From contig JH720295.1 in the NCBI GenBank assembly GCA_000231825.2, positions 233,498-297,497 of the forward strand: a DNA stretch of 64,000 nucleotides, read 5' to 3'. The notes beneath the pieces are model-generated. The model worked only from the letters and a program-made list of their open reading frames with translations, was not told the origin of the DNA and ran no database searches. A program made the translations under genes and the position numbers. This document shows, piece after piece, positions 46,524-59,070 of this stretch (positions are counted from its first letter, which is position 1; each line of letters begins with the position of its first letter). This DNA comes from Tetrahymena elliotti 4EA (lineage: Eukaryota > Ciliophora > Oligohymenophorea > Hymenostomatida > Tetrahymenidae).

Positions 46524-49377
46524 TCAACTTTCATCTCTGTTTTTGTTTTCAAAAAATGATTAAAAAAATAAATAAAAATATTTTAAATACTTAAAAATTC
46601 TATCTAATGATTCACTACTGTTATTTTGATTATTTTAAGAATTATCTGCTTCATTACTAATTGACTGATTATCTTTGCTTTGATAACTTTAACTAACACC
46701 TTCTTCTCTTTCTTCATAGCTAGAATTTTTTGACTCTTAGGAATTATTACTTGGTTCATCTTCATCTTAGCTATCACAACTTGAAAATTTCTCTTCCTCA
46801 TCATCACCCTCACTATCTTCCTGATCATAATCATCACTGTGTTCCTCATCATTGCTATCACTATCTTCGTCATCACTTTATTCTTCTTTTTCTTAAGAAT
46901 AAATTTCAAAGTGAACTAATCTCAACATTTTTAAGATATTCTATTTAAATTTTTTTAAAGCAAATTGTTTTTTAATTTTATTTCCTCTTTTTTATTAAAA
47001 AAATAATTTATTTTATTTGATAATTTTGAAGAAACAATTTAGGTTGATTTAATTTATATTATTAGCTTTGAAATGTTTAATTAAATACTTTATATCTAAG
47101 ACTAAACTCAAAAGGAAAGATAGACTAAGTAATTAATCACTTAAAATATTCAAACTTTTGATTCCAATTTAATTGTAGCTTTATTATTAATTAGAAAGAA
47201 TTTAATTTAAAATATCTTGATAAATAAAATATTAAAATCAATTAAAGCAAAAATAAAACAATAATTTATTTCTTACCCTATTTGAAGATTTAAATTTCTT
47301 AAAGAGATACACTATCTTAGTGAAAAAAATAAATCAGAAGCACCTTGTTCATCAATTTAATTAAACCTTTTTATGAAATAAAATTAATAATAATTTTTCT
47401 AGAATTTATTTAATGATTCTTTGATTTTAAATTTAATTTTAAGAACTTTATTTTAAAGAAAGAAAATTTAAAAGTTTACAATAAATCTATTTCCAATCCT
47501 TAGAGATTAATTAATTTTGATAATGCACAACCCAAAAGTGAAGCAGATTGATCGCTAATTTCATTTACTCTTTTATTAATATTTTGAGGAGTTTTATATT
47601 TTTTTTAAATTCAAAAATTTTGCTTAGATGAAGTAAAAATTATTTTATTTTTTAAATTGAAATTTTGTAAACTTACTTACCCTAATTGTAGAACAAGTTT
47701 TGAAAGACTTGTGCATCTTTCTAATCCGAAGCTTAGATCTTAAAGGCCAAGATTACGAATTTTATTTTAGCTTGAAAATTTTTATTGAAAGAATATCAGT
47801 CAATCAATCAATTTATAAATTATTAAAATGAAAATTTAACATTACTTTAAAATAAGTTTTAAAGTTGAAAGATTCTTCAATTTAGATAATGCCTTGCCAA
47901 ATTCTTTAGTTCCATCAGAAGTAATTTCATTAAAACTTTCATTTTATATATCAATTAATGCTTAAATTAAAATAAGCTATTTTATATTTTCAAATCTAAA
48001 TGATAATCTAGAAAAATGTTTTAACTTTAAATTAATGCATATAAACTTACGATAAATTGAGATATAAAACCTGAAGATTAATGCATTTACCTAGCTCAGA
48101 ACTCAAGAGTTATAATCCTTAACTCTTTATCTTATTTGCACTTTTAACAGTAATAATAAAATTGAAATTAATTTAGAAAAAATTGATATTCATTAAAACC
48201 CAGTCCAGTTTAGTCTCTAAAAGATTTTTTAATGATATTTTTTGTTTGGAAAAAAAACTTCTTAAAATAAAATAAAATAGTGAATGAAGTTACTGTAGGA
48301 ACAGTTTTAATTTTGTAAGATTTGCACATTTTGCAATTCCAGATACTAAGTCTTATACTCCCCAGCTACAGATTTCATTAATTCTTAGAGAATAATAATA
48401 AATAAATAAATAAATGAATAAATAAATAAATTAATTAAAAATATAATTAATATTAAAATGAATAAAAATTATTTGATAAATAGAATTTTTAAGTGCATTT
48501 GAAGAGATTTATTTTGAATATTTACTAGAAGGAAAGTTTAAGTGACTAAATTTTATCTAATTTAGCTAATCCTGATCCTAAACTCGAAACACCTGTACTC
48601 ATTATTTTACTTCCACTTTTGTAGATATTTTTAGCAGTATTTAAGAATAAATATACAAAAGAATAAGAAAATCTATTTTTTTACTCCAAACTCAGGGAAA
48701 AATATTGTAAGTTGATGAATTTTTTTAATTCCTTTCCTAATATTATTAAACTATAATCATAGATCTGGTTTTATCTATTAATTTTTTAAATTATTTTTAG
48801 AAGAAAAGATGACAGAGATTTTTAGCTAAAGCAAATAATAAATAGAATTAATTAATTTACGATAACTTCATTTTTATTCTAATAAGATTGTTGCATGATA
48901 TTATTGAATTCATAAAATTTTTTATGCCAATATATGAAATTTCATTCTTCCTGTTTAGATTTTAAATAAACAAACACAATTAAAGTTAATTGTTGTTATT
49001 TTTATTGAATAAGAAGATAATTCTCAGAAAAATAGATTTTAAAAATGTTTACTTTTAAATAGTAAAATAAATGTGATTAAATCAATCAAATTATTATAAA
49101 TTTACTTTAAATTAAGATTTAAATGCTAAAGATTGGAGCATCTTGCCAAATATTCCCCTAAATTTGATATACCAACATTACAAATTTTATTTGATCTAAA
49201 ATATTTTAAATTTATGCTTTTTAAATAAATAAAAGTAAAAGAATTTAGTAGTAATAAACTCTAATAAAAAGATCTTTTGATAATTTAATTTACTCCAAAT
49301 TAAGCATCAATATAGAAAGGTTAGAACATTTTTCTAACGCAGAACATAAATTATAAATATCTTCAGCATTGAGTCCT
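46524..49377 (-). CDS. LRR gene E, eleven LRR exons and acidic tail (5' end open)
   Basis: Minus-strand LRR gene with one repeat per exon, ribonuclease-inhibitor type. Exons (high coordinate first): 49377-49294 (84 nt), 49195-49106, 48950-48861, 48774-48685, 48615-48526, 48383-48294, 48140-48051, 47935-47846, 47770-47681, 47569-47480 and 47366-47277. All but the first are 90 nt, and all are phase 2. Repeats read, for example, GVSSLGSGLAKLDKIQSLKL and GLQDLSFGLERCTSLSKLVL. The last coding part starts at 46986 (GNKIKKQFALKKFKQNIL) and becomes strongly acidic (DDEDSDSNDEEHSDDYDQED), with stop at 46526-46524; a short final intron around 46533-46590 is likely. LRR followed by an acidic tail is the layout of RanGAP and ANP32 proteins, but repeat sequence alone does not prove that. 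The first exon was not identified; 49620-49800 has a candidate Lys-rich stretch. Confidence 0.8.
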
Positions 49378-49389
49378 CTATTACAAAAT

Positions 49390-50230
49390 AAACAAAAAAT
49401 TATTAATATATTAAATCTAAATAAAAAAAGAAAATAAGAAATAGAATAATAAATGTGAGGTATTCAAATTTGTTCTTTAATTTTAGAGTGATATTTAAAA
49501 ATAAATATTTCTGTTGAATTTGAAAAATTGATTAATAATTTTTACAATAAATTAATGTCAAGTTCTTTGTGATCCGATAAAGAGGAATTGAGAAACTTTT
49601 TTTATTTTAAAATTATTTTATTTGCTTAAAAGTTTAAGTTCAATCATTACATTTTCCAACTTTTGAAATTAAAATTGTTTTTAACTTGTCATTTTTTTTT
49701 AGTTGTCTTCTTTTTATTAACTCTTTAATATTGTCTCTTTATTTATTTGTTTCTATATAATAAATTTGACATATGATAAAAGTAGAGCATTTAAAAATGA
49801 ATTTTGTTCATTAATTTTTGGAAAAAGAAATTGAGATTCTTTAAAAATTATATAATTGATAAAGATTTTATTAAAAAACAATACTATTTAAGTAAATAAA
49901 AATCCTCCTTATTTAAAATATTATTCTATCCGAATTTAACAATAAATAATTAATAATTTTAATTTATGAAATAAATAAAACAAACTTAATTTAAATATTA
50001 TTAATATAATCATTATATTTTATTTCATTTATTTTTGCCAGTTTTTAATTTAGAAACATAAGATTCATTTTCTTTTTATTTATTAAGCTTTTTTTTATGT
50101 ATTATTATTCTTATGTAGACACTATTTCATTAGAATTAGTGTTTTATTTATCAAGTTAATACAACAAAAGAATTCTTGATAAGATTAAATATTTGTATAT
50201 TTTATTAATAAAAATATCTTTATCAATTTA
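49390..50230. other. Region upstream of LRR gene E, first exon not found
   Basis: AT-rich DNA that should contain the first exon and promoter of LRR gene E and the 3' end of the UNC93-like gene. On the minus strand 49620-49760 reads DNIKELIKRRQLKKNDKLKT before a TGA, a possible but unproven 5' exon. Confidence 0.35.
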
Positions 50231-51814
50231 TCAAGAGGGTTTGATTCCTTTAAAGCTAGAATGACTAGATCCTTTTATATCTAAATGTATTATGCTTTCT
50301 TGTACTGGTTATTATTCTTATATAGACAATATTTCGTCAGTGTTTTATTTGTCAAATTAAGATAGCATTAAAGTACTTGATAGGATTTAAAAGCATAAGA
50401 TGACAAAAATGAAGTAATATTATTCTAAGTTTTCCATAAAAATGCTAATCAATACTGTTACCATAACTCCCATTCCTTAAAAGACCCTAAAAATGCTAAA
50501 GCTTTCTATTTATCCATTAAATTTGATTTAGCAAATATAACTTGCCACACTCATTTAAAAGCAATCAATGAATCCCCAAAGAAAACCACATACAAAACAA
50601 AGAGCATAGCTTTGAAGAAAGTAGGCAGAAAAACTAAAAACTATACATAGTTGTAAGATTATATTAGAAAAGTAAGCTATTTTTGTATAGTGAATTTTAT
50701 CCATTAATTTACTACATACTGTAGCTGCTAGAATTTCACTGAAACCAAGGACTGTAAAAACATAAGTTGTCTTCACATTAATATCTTGCTTTTATTCATC
50801 ACTTAATTGAGCAGTATCTAAAGAATATCCAAGAGAAGATTGAATTATGGTGTACAAATAGCTTGAGTAGAATGCAATCACAACACCATTCATAAAAAAA
50901 AATGGAAAATAGCATTACATTTCACTTGATAAAAGTAATTTTTTAAATTGTTTGACTCTTTTTCTCGTTGTTTCACTAAAAACATGAGATTTTTATGAAT
51001 TTAGAGATAATTTAATTTCAGAGTGTTTAATCAAATGAATAGGAATGTCTTCATAAAAGAAGAGCATAAAAGCTCCAACACCAGCAATACATGTCATATA
51101 AACCATGAACAAAGTCTAAGAAAAATATTTGAGCAAAATAAATGCTACAATAGAACCTAGTCCTTAGCTAAGCTAAAATATACCCCAAAATATTCCTATT
51201 AAATTTCCTTCTTTTTCTGGATAGAGTTTACAGAAAAACATCATAAATGCACTTTATGAACTCTTTTGTTAAATTATGTTATTTTTTATAAATCATTAAA
51301 CAACAAATTTAATTTCAAAAAAAAAATCATTTTAAATTAATTTAAAAGCAAAAAAAATAAAATTATTATCCTTTACCCATAATACTGCACTGTTGATTCC
51401 ATTTATCGCTGTAACAAATATTACTAAAGAATATATTAGCGGTTTCTTACAATAGAATAGATCATCATCTTAAAGATCAGAACAACTTGATACTAAAATC
51501 CCGACTGAGATGAATCCAGTAAGTATTAATCCGCTTAAGAACTATAACCATTTTACATTAAATTTTTAGGTTATGTAAGGTGAAATAAAGTTTCCTAACC
51601 CAAAAAAAGCATAGATGATGAACACTGAAATGTTACCTAAATACTTAAAATTCATTTGATCATACAATTATGTCACTAAACTTAGAAAAGTTAGCTCTGA
51701 AATAAACAGAAAAAAGTAACTAAAAGCCAGATAGACTATTCTGCTCACTACTCCTTTAAATGTGTACCTTTTTTTACTGTCATGGCTAAGCAAAGAATGT
51801 AAATGATCAGCCAT
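50231..51814 (-). CDS. UNC93-like MFS transporter
   Basis: Two exons (51377-51814, 146 codons; 50231-51262, 344 codons) encode 489 residues, with an intron of 114 bp between codons. The protein has about 11-12 hydrophobic segments. UNC-93/MFSD11-type features are IVYLAFSYFFLFISELTFLS, IYAFFGLGNFISPYI, TAINGINSAVLW just before the intron, and EGNLIGIFWGIFQLSQGLGS after it. In the family the AxxLW and GxxxGIFW motifs are conserved. A hydrophilic loop near residues 260-290 (KHSEIKLSLNSQKSHVFSE) separates the two halves. The C-terminal tail is cytosolic and Gln/Ser-rich. Substrate unknown; UNC93 proteins are often regulators or chaperones of membrane partners, not proven transporters. Confidence 0.82.
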
Positions 51815-52836
51815 ATTTCTTAATCTACTTAATAAAAATAGCTAACTAACTAACTACTAGGGTTTTAATAAAATTTGTGATGCTTTGTTTTACAAATAAA
51901 TCTAATAATACTACTAAATTATAATGTAAATTTGGTACAATTCGTATTTTTAATCTTTTAGAATCTTATCTTATAATTATCAAAATACTAACTAATTAGC
52001 GATTTATTAACATTTTACATTATATTTGTAATGTAAAAGAAATTCTTCTTTAACAGGCATCAAAAATTTCAAAAAAAATAGCTTACAGTTTATTAATTGA
52101 ATAATTTATCAAATATTTTTGATTTTAAAACTATTATTTTCTCTTAAAATAGGTACATACATACATACATACATACAGAAGGTTCTTGATTTCTCAAAAA
52201 AGGTTTAATTTTCATTTTGATTATGATCCTTTACTTTACTTTTTAAATCTTTTAATTTTCTATTTAATCTTTAAGATTAATGTAAAATAAATACTTTATT
52301 TCATTTTTAATAATTTCTAATTGAATATAAATCTAATTCTATTATTTCATATTAATAAATAATATTGGGCTTAATTAGGCTTTTAATTTAGTTAAAAAAT
52401 TTATATAAAATGTTAGATTCTACTATTAATATTTAATTGATAATCATATCTTATTAAGAAAGGATTTTTGAATGAATGTTCTAATTTTCTCTATCTATTC
52501 TGTAAAAGTGCTTTTGATACATTTTTTAAGCATGTATGTATTCAAAGAGCTAATCTTTGTTTATGGGTGAATAAATAAATAATTATTTATTTGAATCAAA
52601 ATTTTTCATTCCGTAAAAGTAAGATTTACCAAATTTTTATTGATAAGGAAAATTAAAATTAATTTCCCTATTACTCTAATAGCATATCTGCCTTTTCTAA
52701 ATTCTAATATTCATATTCATTAACAATAAATAAATAAATTATTTAGTCATAAAATAGAGATGTTTAAAACAAATAGTCTGCGTTAATAAAAATCTTTTAT
52801 AAGTAACTAAAATTTGTTTGTAAAGCTAATATGAAG
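51815..52836. other. Noncoding spacer with (CATA)n microsatellite
   Basis: About 1 kb of AT-rich DNA between the UNC93-like gene and tRNA-Ser. A (ACAT)n tract lies at about 52154-52178. No coding frame recognised. Confidence 0.5.
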
Positions 52837-52918
52837 GACACTTTGGCCGAGTGGTTAAGGCGGCGGCCTGCTAAGCCGTTTCCCTCTGGGAGCGTGAGTT
52901 CAATTCTCACAGGTGTCG
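52837..52918 (+). tRNA. tRNA-Ser(GCT)
   Basis: 82 nt including discriminator G. The acceptor GACACTT pairs with AGGTGTC. TGGCCGAGTGGTTAAGG forms the D arm with the B-box-partner A box. The anticodon loop in CCTGCTAAGCC gives GCT, reading AGC and AGT. The long variable arm (CCCTCTGGGA) is typical of class II tRNAs, and the T arm contains GAGTTCAATTCTC. Only one copy is seen here. Confidence 0.95.
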
Positions 52919-52920
52919 AA

Positions 52921-52930
52921 TTTTTTTTTT
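52921..52930 (+). terminator. RNA polymerase III terminator of tRNA-Ser
   Basis: A run of ten T residues starts two bases after the mature 3' end, the usual Pol III stop signal. Confidence 0.85.
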
Positions 52931-53206
52931 ATTTATAAAAGTAAATAATTATCAGTTGAATATGAATTTGAATAAAAAAGACAGTTTTTAAAGATATATT
53001 TAAATTATTACTTAAAAATAGTATATATATATCTATTTCCCTTGGTAATGCTATTTTCGCTTAAAAAAACTATTTAGTTAAGCTTTTTATCAAAAGAGTT
53101 AAATTTTAGTTTTTAAATAAAAGAAATATCTTCAAATATAAATAGATAAATACTAAAATAATGAGTTCATAATCGTAAAAAATAAGGAAGACTTTTGTAT
53201 TGATAA

Positions 53207-56200
53207 TCAAGAATTATAAAGGATTGATAAGAATTCTGATTCGTCATTTAATATCTCTTAATTTTTGATTTCAATCAATTAATTAATGAGCTAACTTTCT
53301 TCATAAAATAGTTCATATCTGATTTAAGGAGAATCAAAATATTTTTGATCATTTTTATATAATTGATATTCTTTTAAATGATAAACAAAATTTTTTTCTT
53401 ATTTTACTGATTTCTATTTAAAAACAAAGTTATTGTTAAAAATGTATTCATTACTATTTTATTGATCTTTAGAAATAAGTAAAATCACTTTTTTGGTATC
53501 ATTTTTTAAGATGGTTAATATTTCACAATTATTGTCAAATGTTTATTATAAATTATTTTAATCGACTTGAATTTTATTTTATTTTTCTTTTAAGTATTTT
53601 TTTAGGACAACTAAGTCATTCATTTGGAAATCATATGTAAAATTAAAAGATTCAATCAAAGCTTCTTGCCAGCTTAATTACTTTTTTGTTTCATCTTCAA
53701 TGATTGTTCTTTATATTTCTTTCAAAGAATTAATTATCAAATTTCTATGCTATGCATTTTTAATGATAGTAAATGGCATAAAGACATGTATTTCAGATTA
53801 ATAAATTAATATCTACATTCTATCATTTTCTTTAAAGAAATTTGATTTAAAAATATTCTCTAATATTCTTTCTACATTAGAATGAAATCTATAATAATCA
53901 AGTTCAAGCAGAACTATAAAATCAATTTATGAATTTTAATTTACCAAAAGATTGTTTTTATCTTTAAACATCATTTATTATAAACAAGGGTTTTTAATAT
54001 CCTACATTTCTTAGGATAAGTGATAAATTACTTTTTTTCTTAGTGCAGGACTGTAATGACTACCTTCCTCTAAGCTTAAAGTTAAAAATTCTAATGCTTC
54101 TACTTTATTATTTTTGTTTTGTTCATTAAGTCCAAGCAGAAATTGCTGTCTACTTTTTTGAATTTATAGAATTTACTTTTTTATACCATTTTCTGGAAGA
54201 ATAAATTTTTTGTAATTCAAAGATACCTTTCTAACGCCATCTTTTTGATTTCCTTAACAATTTAAAGTATTCAATAACAACAATTAAACTTTTTGTAGTA
54301 ATTTATTCATAAAATGATTATCATTATCATTTTGCTTTAAAAATATCAATACTTCTATCATTTCTTGATATAAGAATATTTAAAATTCTTCTTAAAAATT
54401 AAATTTGTTATTTTCAACAAATTTTTAAACCTTTTAAAATATACTCAAAGATTATTTTAATTGCTATGTTACTTCATTTGAGATAATTTTATTTTAAGAG
54501 CTATAAAAAGCTTATAAAGCTGATTATTTTTGGCAATGAGCTTTAGAAAATATTCTCTTCAATAAAATCAAAATTTACTTTTCATAGTCATTCTAAGACT
54601 TATTTAAAATTCTGTAATTTTTGAGATTTTCATAATCTATCCCCAAATTTTCAAAGCTCACCTAAATAGCGCACTCAAAATATTCCTACGCAATTGTGTA
54701 ATTATTATTCATTAGAGAAACTATACCTAAATTATAATAACATCTCCCTAGTCCTACTTAATTTTTTAATTGCATAAATGTAGATTTTGCCTTGCTGAAA
54801 TGAAAGAGAGATTTTGTGAAATCTTCTGAATTATAACTTTAAGCATCTATAGTATAATTTATCAAGCTTTCTAGGTCTTGAAATACTTTCTTAATAACTT
54901 TCATTTCATAAAAGGAAGGCTTAAGCCCTTACAAAATTTATTTGTGGTGTTTTTATTTATTTTTTTCATCATTTAGCATAGAAAAATTACTCTTTTCCGT
55001 AACAGTTCTCAAAGAACTTGTAGTAAACTATTAATTATTTGCATTTACTTCTTTATTATTTGATTCTAAATTAAGAGAGTTTTTTTAGATTAATTATGAT
55101 TTTTAACTACTATCACATATTTTTTCAGAGCTATTAGGTGCCAACTATGGTGACTATTAAGTAAGGATTTTGATAGGTGAAGTTTCAGAATTTCGGTCAG
55201 CATTTTATCGAATACTAGGAGAAAAATTTTAACTTTTTGAATTATTAAATGAAAAATAAAGTTAATTCTTCTAAAAAATTGAATTCGTTAGTTTGTATGG
55301 TTGTAAATTTGAATTTTCTTACATTTATTGTTATTTGGTATTTTAGTTTTAATTGTTTTGTTTTTTATTCTATCTTAGCCTTTATAAAAAGCTTTGCTTC
55401 TCAAGAGGTTTTTTAGATTAGTTACTCTTTCTCTTCATTTACAACAATTATTTTTAAATTTCTTAATCCATTTATTTTTCAATTTTATTTTAATTTGAAT
55501 TTATTTGATATGTCATTTGTTCAATATAACTCTTATTTAAAAACAAAATAAGTAATTCAATTGGATTTTATATTTAGAATATCAAAAAGTAACCATAGTT
55601 TATTATAAAGATTAAAATCATGACACTCAGAATAGCAAACCCAACTAATAAATATGCTCTAATAAGGTCAGCATTCTAAAGATTATATTACTTCAATTAA
55701 TCACTATTATCTTTAATAACTCTAGAAATCAACAAAATTGAATTTGAATAAGGTTATTAATTATTATTTCCTTTCAGCTTGCTCTATATTGGAAAAACCA
55801 TACTTGCTCTTTTATAAAAAATTAAATTAGACATTTTTTTGTTCTTAATAAAATTTATATTCCAAATTTTCAAATTAATAAATTTGAGCAAAATTTTTAC
55901 TGTTTCTATCCAAATCTTTCCCAGTATTAGTAAAGATATTTCAAATTCTATTTTTTTTCAATAGAATAATTTCCATTTTTGATGAATTCAATAGTTGAAT
56001 TAATTTAATTTTGTAGATTATTCTTTTGGCTTAAGCAAATACTCATCTCTTCTGAAGAATTGTTACATAATTAATTTATGTTAAAAAATTCTAAATCAAT
56101 CCAGGTTGTCGTTTGATAGAATAAAAGCAAGGGATGATAAAATACCTTTATGTTAAAAAATGATAGATTTTTAATATTGTTTTAACTCAATTAAGTATCT

Positions 56201-57579
56201 AAAAAATTACTGAAGAGTTGAATTCATGAAATAATACTGTATAGGAGTTTTAACTTAAATAAGAATCAAATGTCTTCACTAAATTTTAAATGTAAAAAAT
56301 GATAGCACTGACAGAATAAAATTAAGAATCATTTAAAATTTAAGTGGACAGAGTCATCTACAAAGCTCCAGTTGTTGCATCATTATAAGGTTGATAAATA
56401 AATAACCCTGATTATTAATTAAAAATTAATAAATAATTATTATAATCTCAAGATTAAGACTAATAAAAATAATTGTTTAAAATAAAATAATTTCAATTTT
56501 TGATAAACAATTTTGATAAACGTATATTGAAGATTTATTAATACCTTTGTTTTTTTATGCATATTAGTACCAAAATCTACACCTAGGATCATAAGGTTCA
56601 GTATATTAGTTTCCTTCACAAGTTTAGTAAACAGATTGCGTGTAGTTATACAAACTATTCATTTAATTAAAATTATAAACTTAAATAATTTCTTTTATTA
56701 AATTTATTTACACAGAAGGAGAAACTGTATACGCTGAGGTTGTATCAGAATTATGAACACTTTTTATTTAAATTAAACCACTTTATTATGATGCCAAAAA
56801 TGCCGCTCTGCTATAAAAAGATAGATCTGCATTCTATATTCATTAAATAAAATCTGTAAGAAAAAATAATTTTAAGATAAATACCATTTTAATGAAATAT
56901 TGCTATTGAGGTGTAAGAAGATCAAATTTGAATACAGATCTAATAAAGTAAAGTTGTGCATTAAATATGCTTTAATTAACCTAGTCATATATACTTTAAG
57001 GACATTCATTAAACATAAATTCTCTAAGTGAGCAAAACGAATAGGTAGTTTTTTCATTATCTGTTTGTTTTAAATGTTAAAATAAGAACAGGTAAACTAT
57101 GATTTGAAAAATAAAAAAAATACATTTCATTTATTGAGATTAGTATTTATCTAATAATCCCTTCATAACAACCATATTCATTTTTAACTTTTAATTAAGT
57201 ATAATTTATTATTAAAATTGAAAATATAAAAATAAATGAATGTATATCAAAAGTAATAAATTTACTTAGTTAAAGCTATACTCTAGTAAAACTTACTAAG
57301 AGTGTATAGAATTATAGAGAGTTTAATGCTAATTTTAATAAATCCAATTTCCGCTATCAATTTCCCTTTTTAGAATTAAATATAATTTAATATTTCATCT
57401 GAAATTCTAGGATTAATAGATCTTAAATTATTATAATAATATATTCAATTTAATGAATTTGCATACCATTAATGAAGTGCATCCCATAAAAGTATATAGA
57501 ACGTGGTTAAAACTATACCAGCACCTATAATAATAGGTAAAGAGACTGTTAAAATTAACCTAAATATTATATGTTTCAT
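53207..57579 (-). CDS. dCache-TPR-vWA-like membrane receptor, copy 1
   Basis: Multi-exon gene, roughly 1250-1350 residues, start 57579, stop TGA 53209-53207. Exon 1 is 57467-57579 and exon 2 is 57266-57365; later exon ends are approximate. Order: an N-terminal membrane anchor (LILTVSLPIIIGAGIVLTTF); an outside domain with the dCache signature EPYDPRCRFWYQYA near 56570-56610, followed by a pocket strand region; a second membrane helix (LLVGFAILSVMILIFIINYG near 55620); then a cytosolic part with TPR-like helices near 54520-54850. Last comes a vWA-like fold (IDFIVLLELDYYRF, NDRMQILIYQSEIHVFMPF) near 53760-53930, where the metal-site DxSxS is replaced by ELDYY. Cache domains sense small molecules outside the cell; no kinase or cyclase domain follows. 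The next gene upstream is a paralog. Confidence 0.78.
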
Positions 57580-59070
57580 ATCTTATACTTTATCTATTGC
57601 TTTATTTCTACTTATTTTTAATATTCAAAGAATGCATAAATTTAATCTATAAAAAAGAGAAGCCTATTAAATTTTATATACCAAAATATATTTAAGTTAA
57701 CAGAAAACTATTTGTTTTATCACAAACATCCGAAGTTATTTATCAAAAATAGAAAGCATTTTGAACAGCAAAATGTTCAAAAATACCAAATTTATTTTAT
57801 TTTAGAAAAATGAATTTTTGCTTTTATATTATTTAAATCATTTCATTTTTATGAATTACTTACTAAGCTCTATGAGTAATTATTTGCTTGATGGGTAAGG
57901 TATTTATTTCATTAACAATAAGTTATTAAATTTAATCATTTATAAGTCAGTCAGGCCCTAAAATAATAAATAACAAATATTAATTGATTTTAAATATATT
58001 AGTTAGTAGTTATCTCTTCTATTTAGTAAATAAGTTCTGATTCAGAAATTTTTTGTCTCAATACTTTGATTGAATAGAAATAATATTAGTTTTTGTGAAT
58101 AACTGTTTTTTGATTTACTCTACAATAGTTATTAAATGCTCTTTTTAATTACCTCCAAAATAAATATTAATTAATCATAAATATGAAATTTCAAGTTAAT
58201 AGATGTTTTTTTAAACAATTAATTTTTTTAGACATCAAAATCTACCTGAAAAATTCACTTGACTATTATTATTATAATCATTATTTTTCATTTAAAAAAG
58301 GAAAATAACTAAAATAAATAGAAAGTAAATTAATTAAAAAATAGGCGAAATAAAAAATTTAAATAAAAGAAATAATAATCAATTACTTATCCATAAAATC
58401 AATCAATTAATGATGAGCATATTTTTATGAATTATTAATATTAAATTGCACTTATTTTCTTAAAGCTATAAATAAAATATAACATAAAAGAAAAAAAAAA
58501 TTCATTAACCAAGTAAATGATTTAGTAATTTAGATTCTGCAATAAGAAAAGTTTATCAGCAAATAAAAAGATCATTTTACAATAAGCAGAAACTAGAAAT
58601 AAATGTATACAATTATTATATTTTAGGTTAAAATATTGTGCGAAGCAAAAGTAATAAATTGCTAAAACAGTTTAAAGAGCTCATCTAAAATCTAAACATT
58701 TTCAAGTTCTCAATTTTATTCATTTTCTAAACATTCAAGCAAAATGAACGATCCTAAATAATTATTAAATCATGATCAAAGAAAAAACAGATATATCAAA
58801 AGAAAAATAGCACTCTCTAAAAAGTAATGTAATTTATTTAAAAAAGGTATAAATTTAACATCTAAAAAAAATCAGATCTGGTATGTATTAAAATTTATTT
58901 GATTTGTGAGTTATTTTTAATTGAAAAAGTAAATAGGTTATTTTAATCAAAATAGAATGTTTTTTTATTTAGTATAATATTTATGATCAATACTAAAATA
59001 TCAATTTTTTTATTAAAACATAAATGAAAGAGAGTAGAATGAAATAAATAGATGTATTTTTTATTTAAAA
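57580..59070. other. Spacer between the two Cache receptor genes
   Basis: The part near 58000-58050 (TTCTGATTCAGAAATTTTT) recurs near 63905-63930, upstream of copy 2, so the duplicated unit includes upstream flank. A lone open stretch starts MNDPKQLLNHDQRKN at 58744 (see findings). The rest is AT-rich with no recognised feature. Confidence 0.5.

Noticed and set aside
46604..46948. Open frames on both strands, Met/Ile/Lys-rich and His/Leu-rich
   Set aside because: Shadow frames of the acidic terminal exon of LRR gene E; the acidic frame continues the phase of the LRR exons, the others do not.
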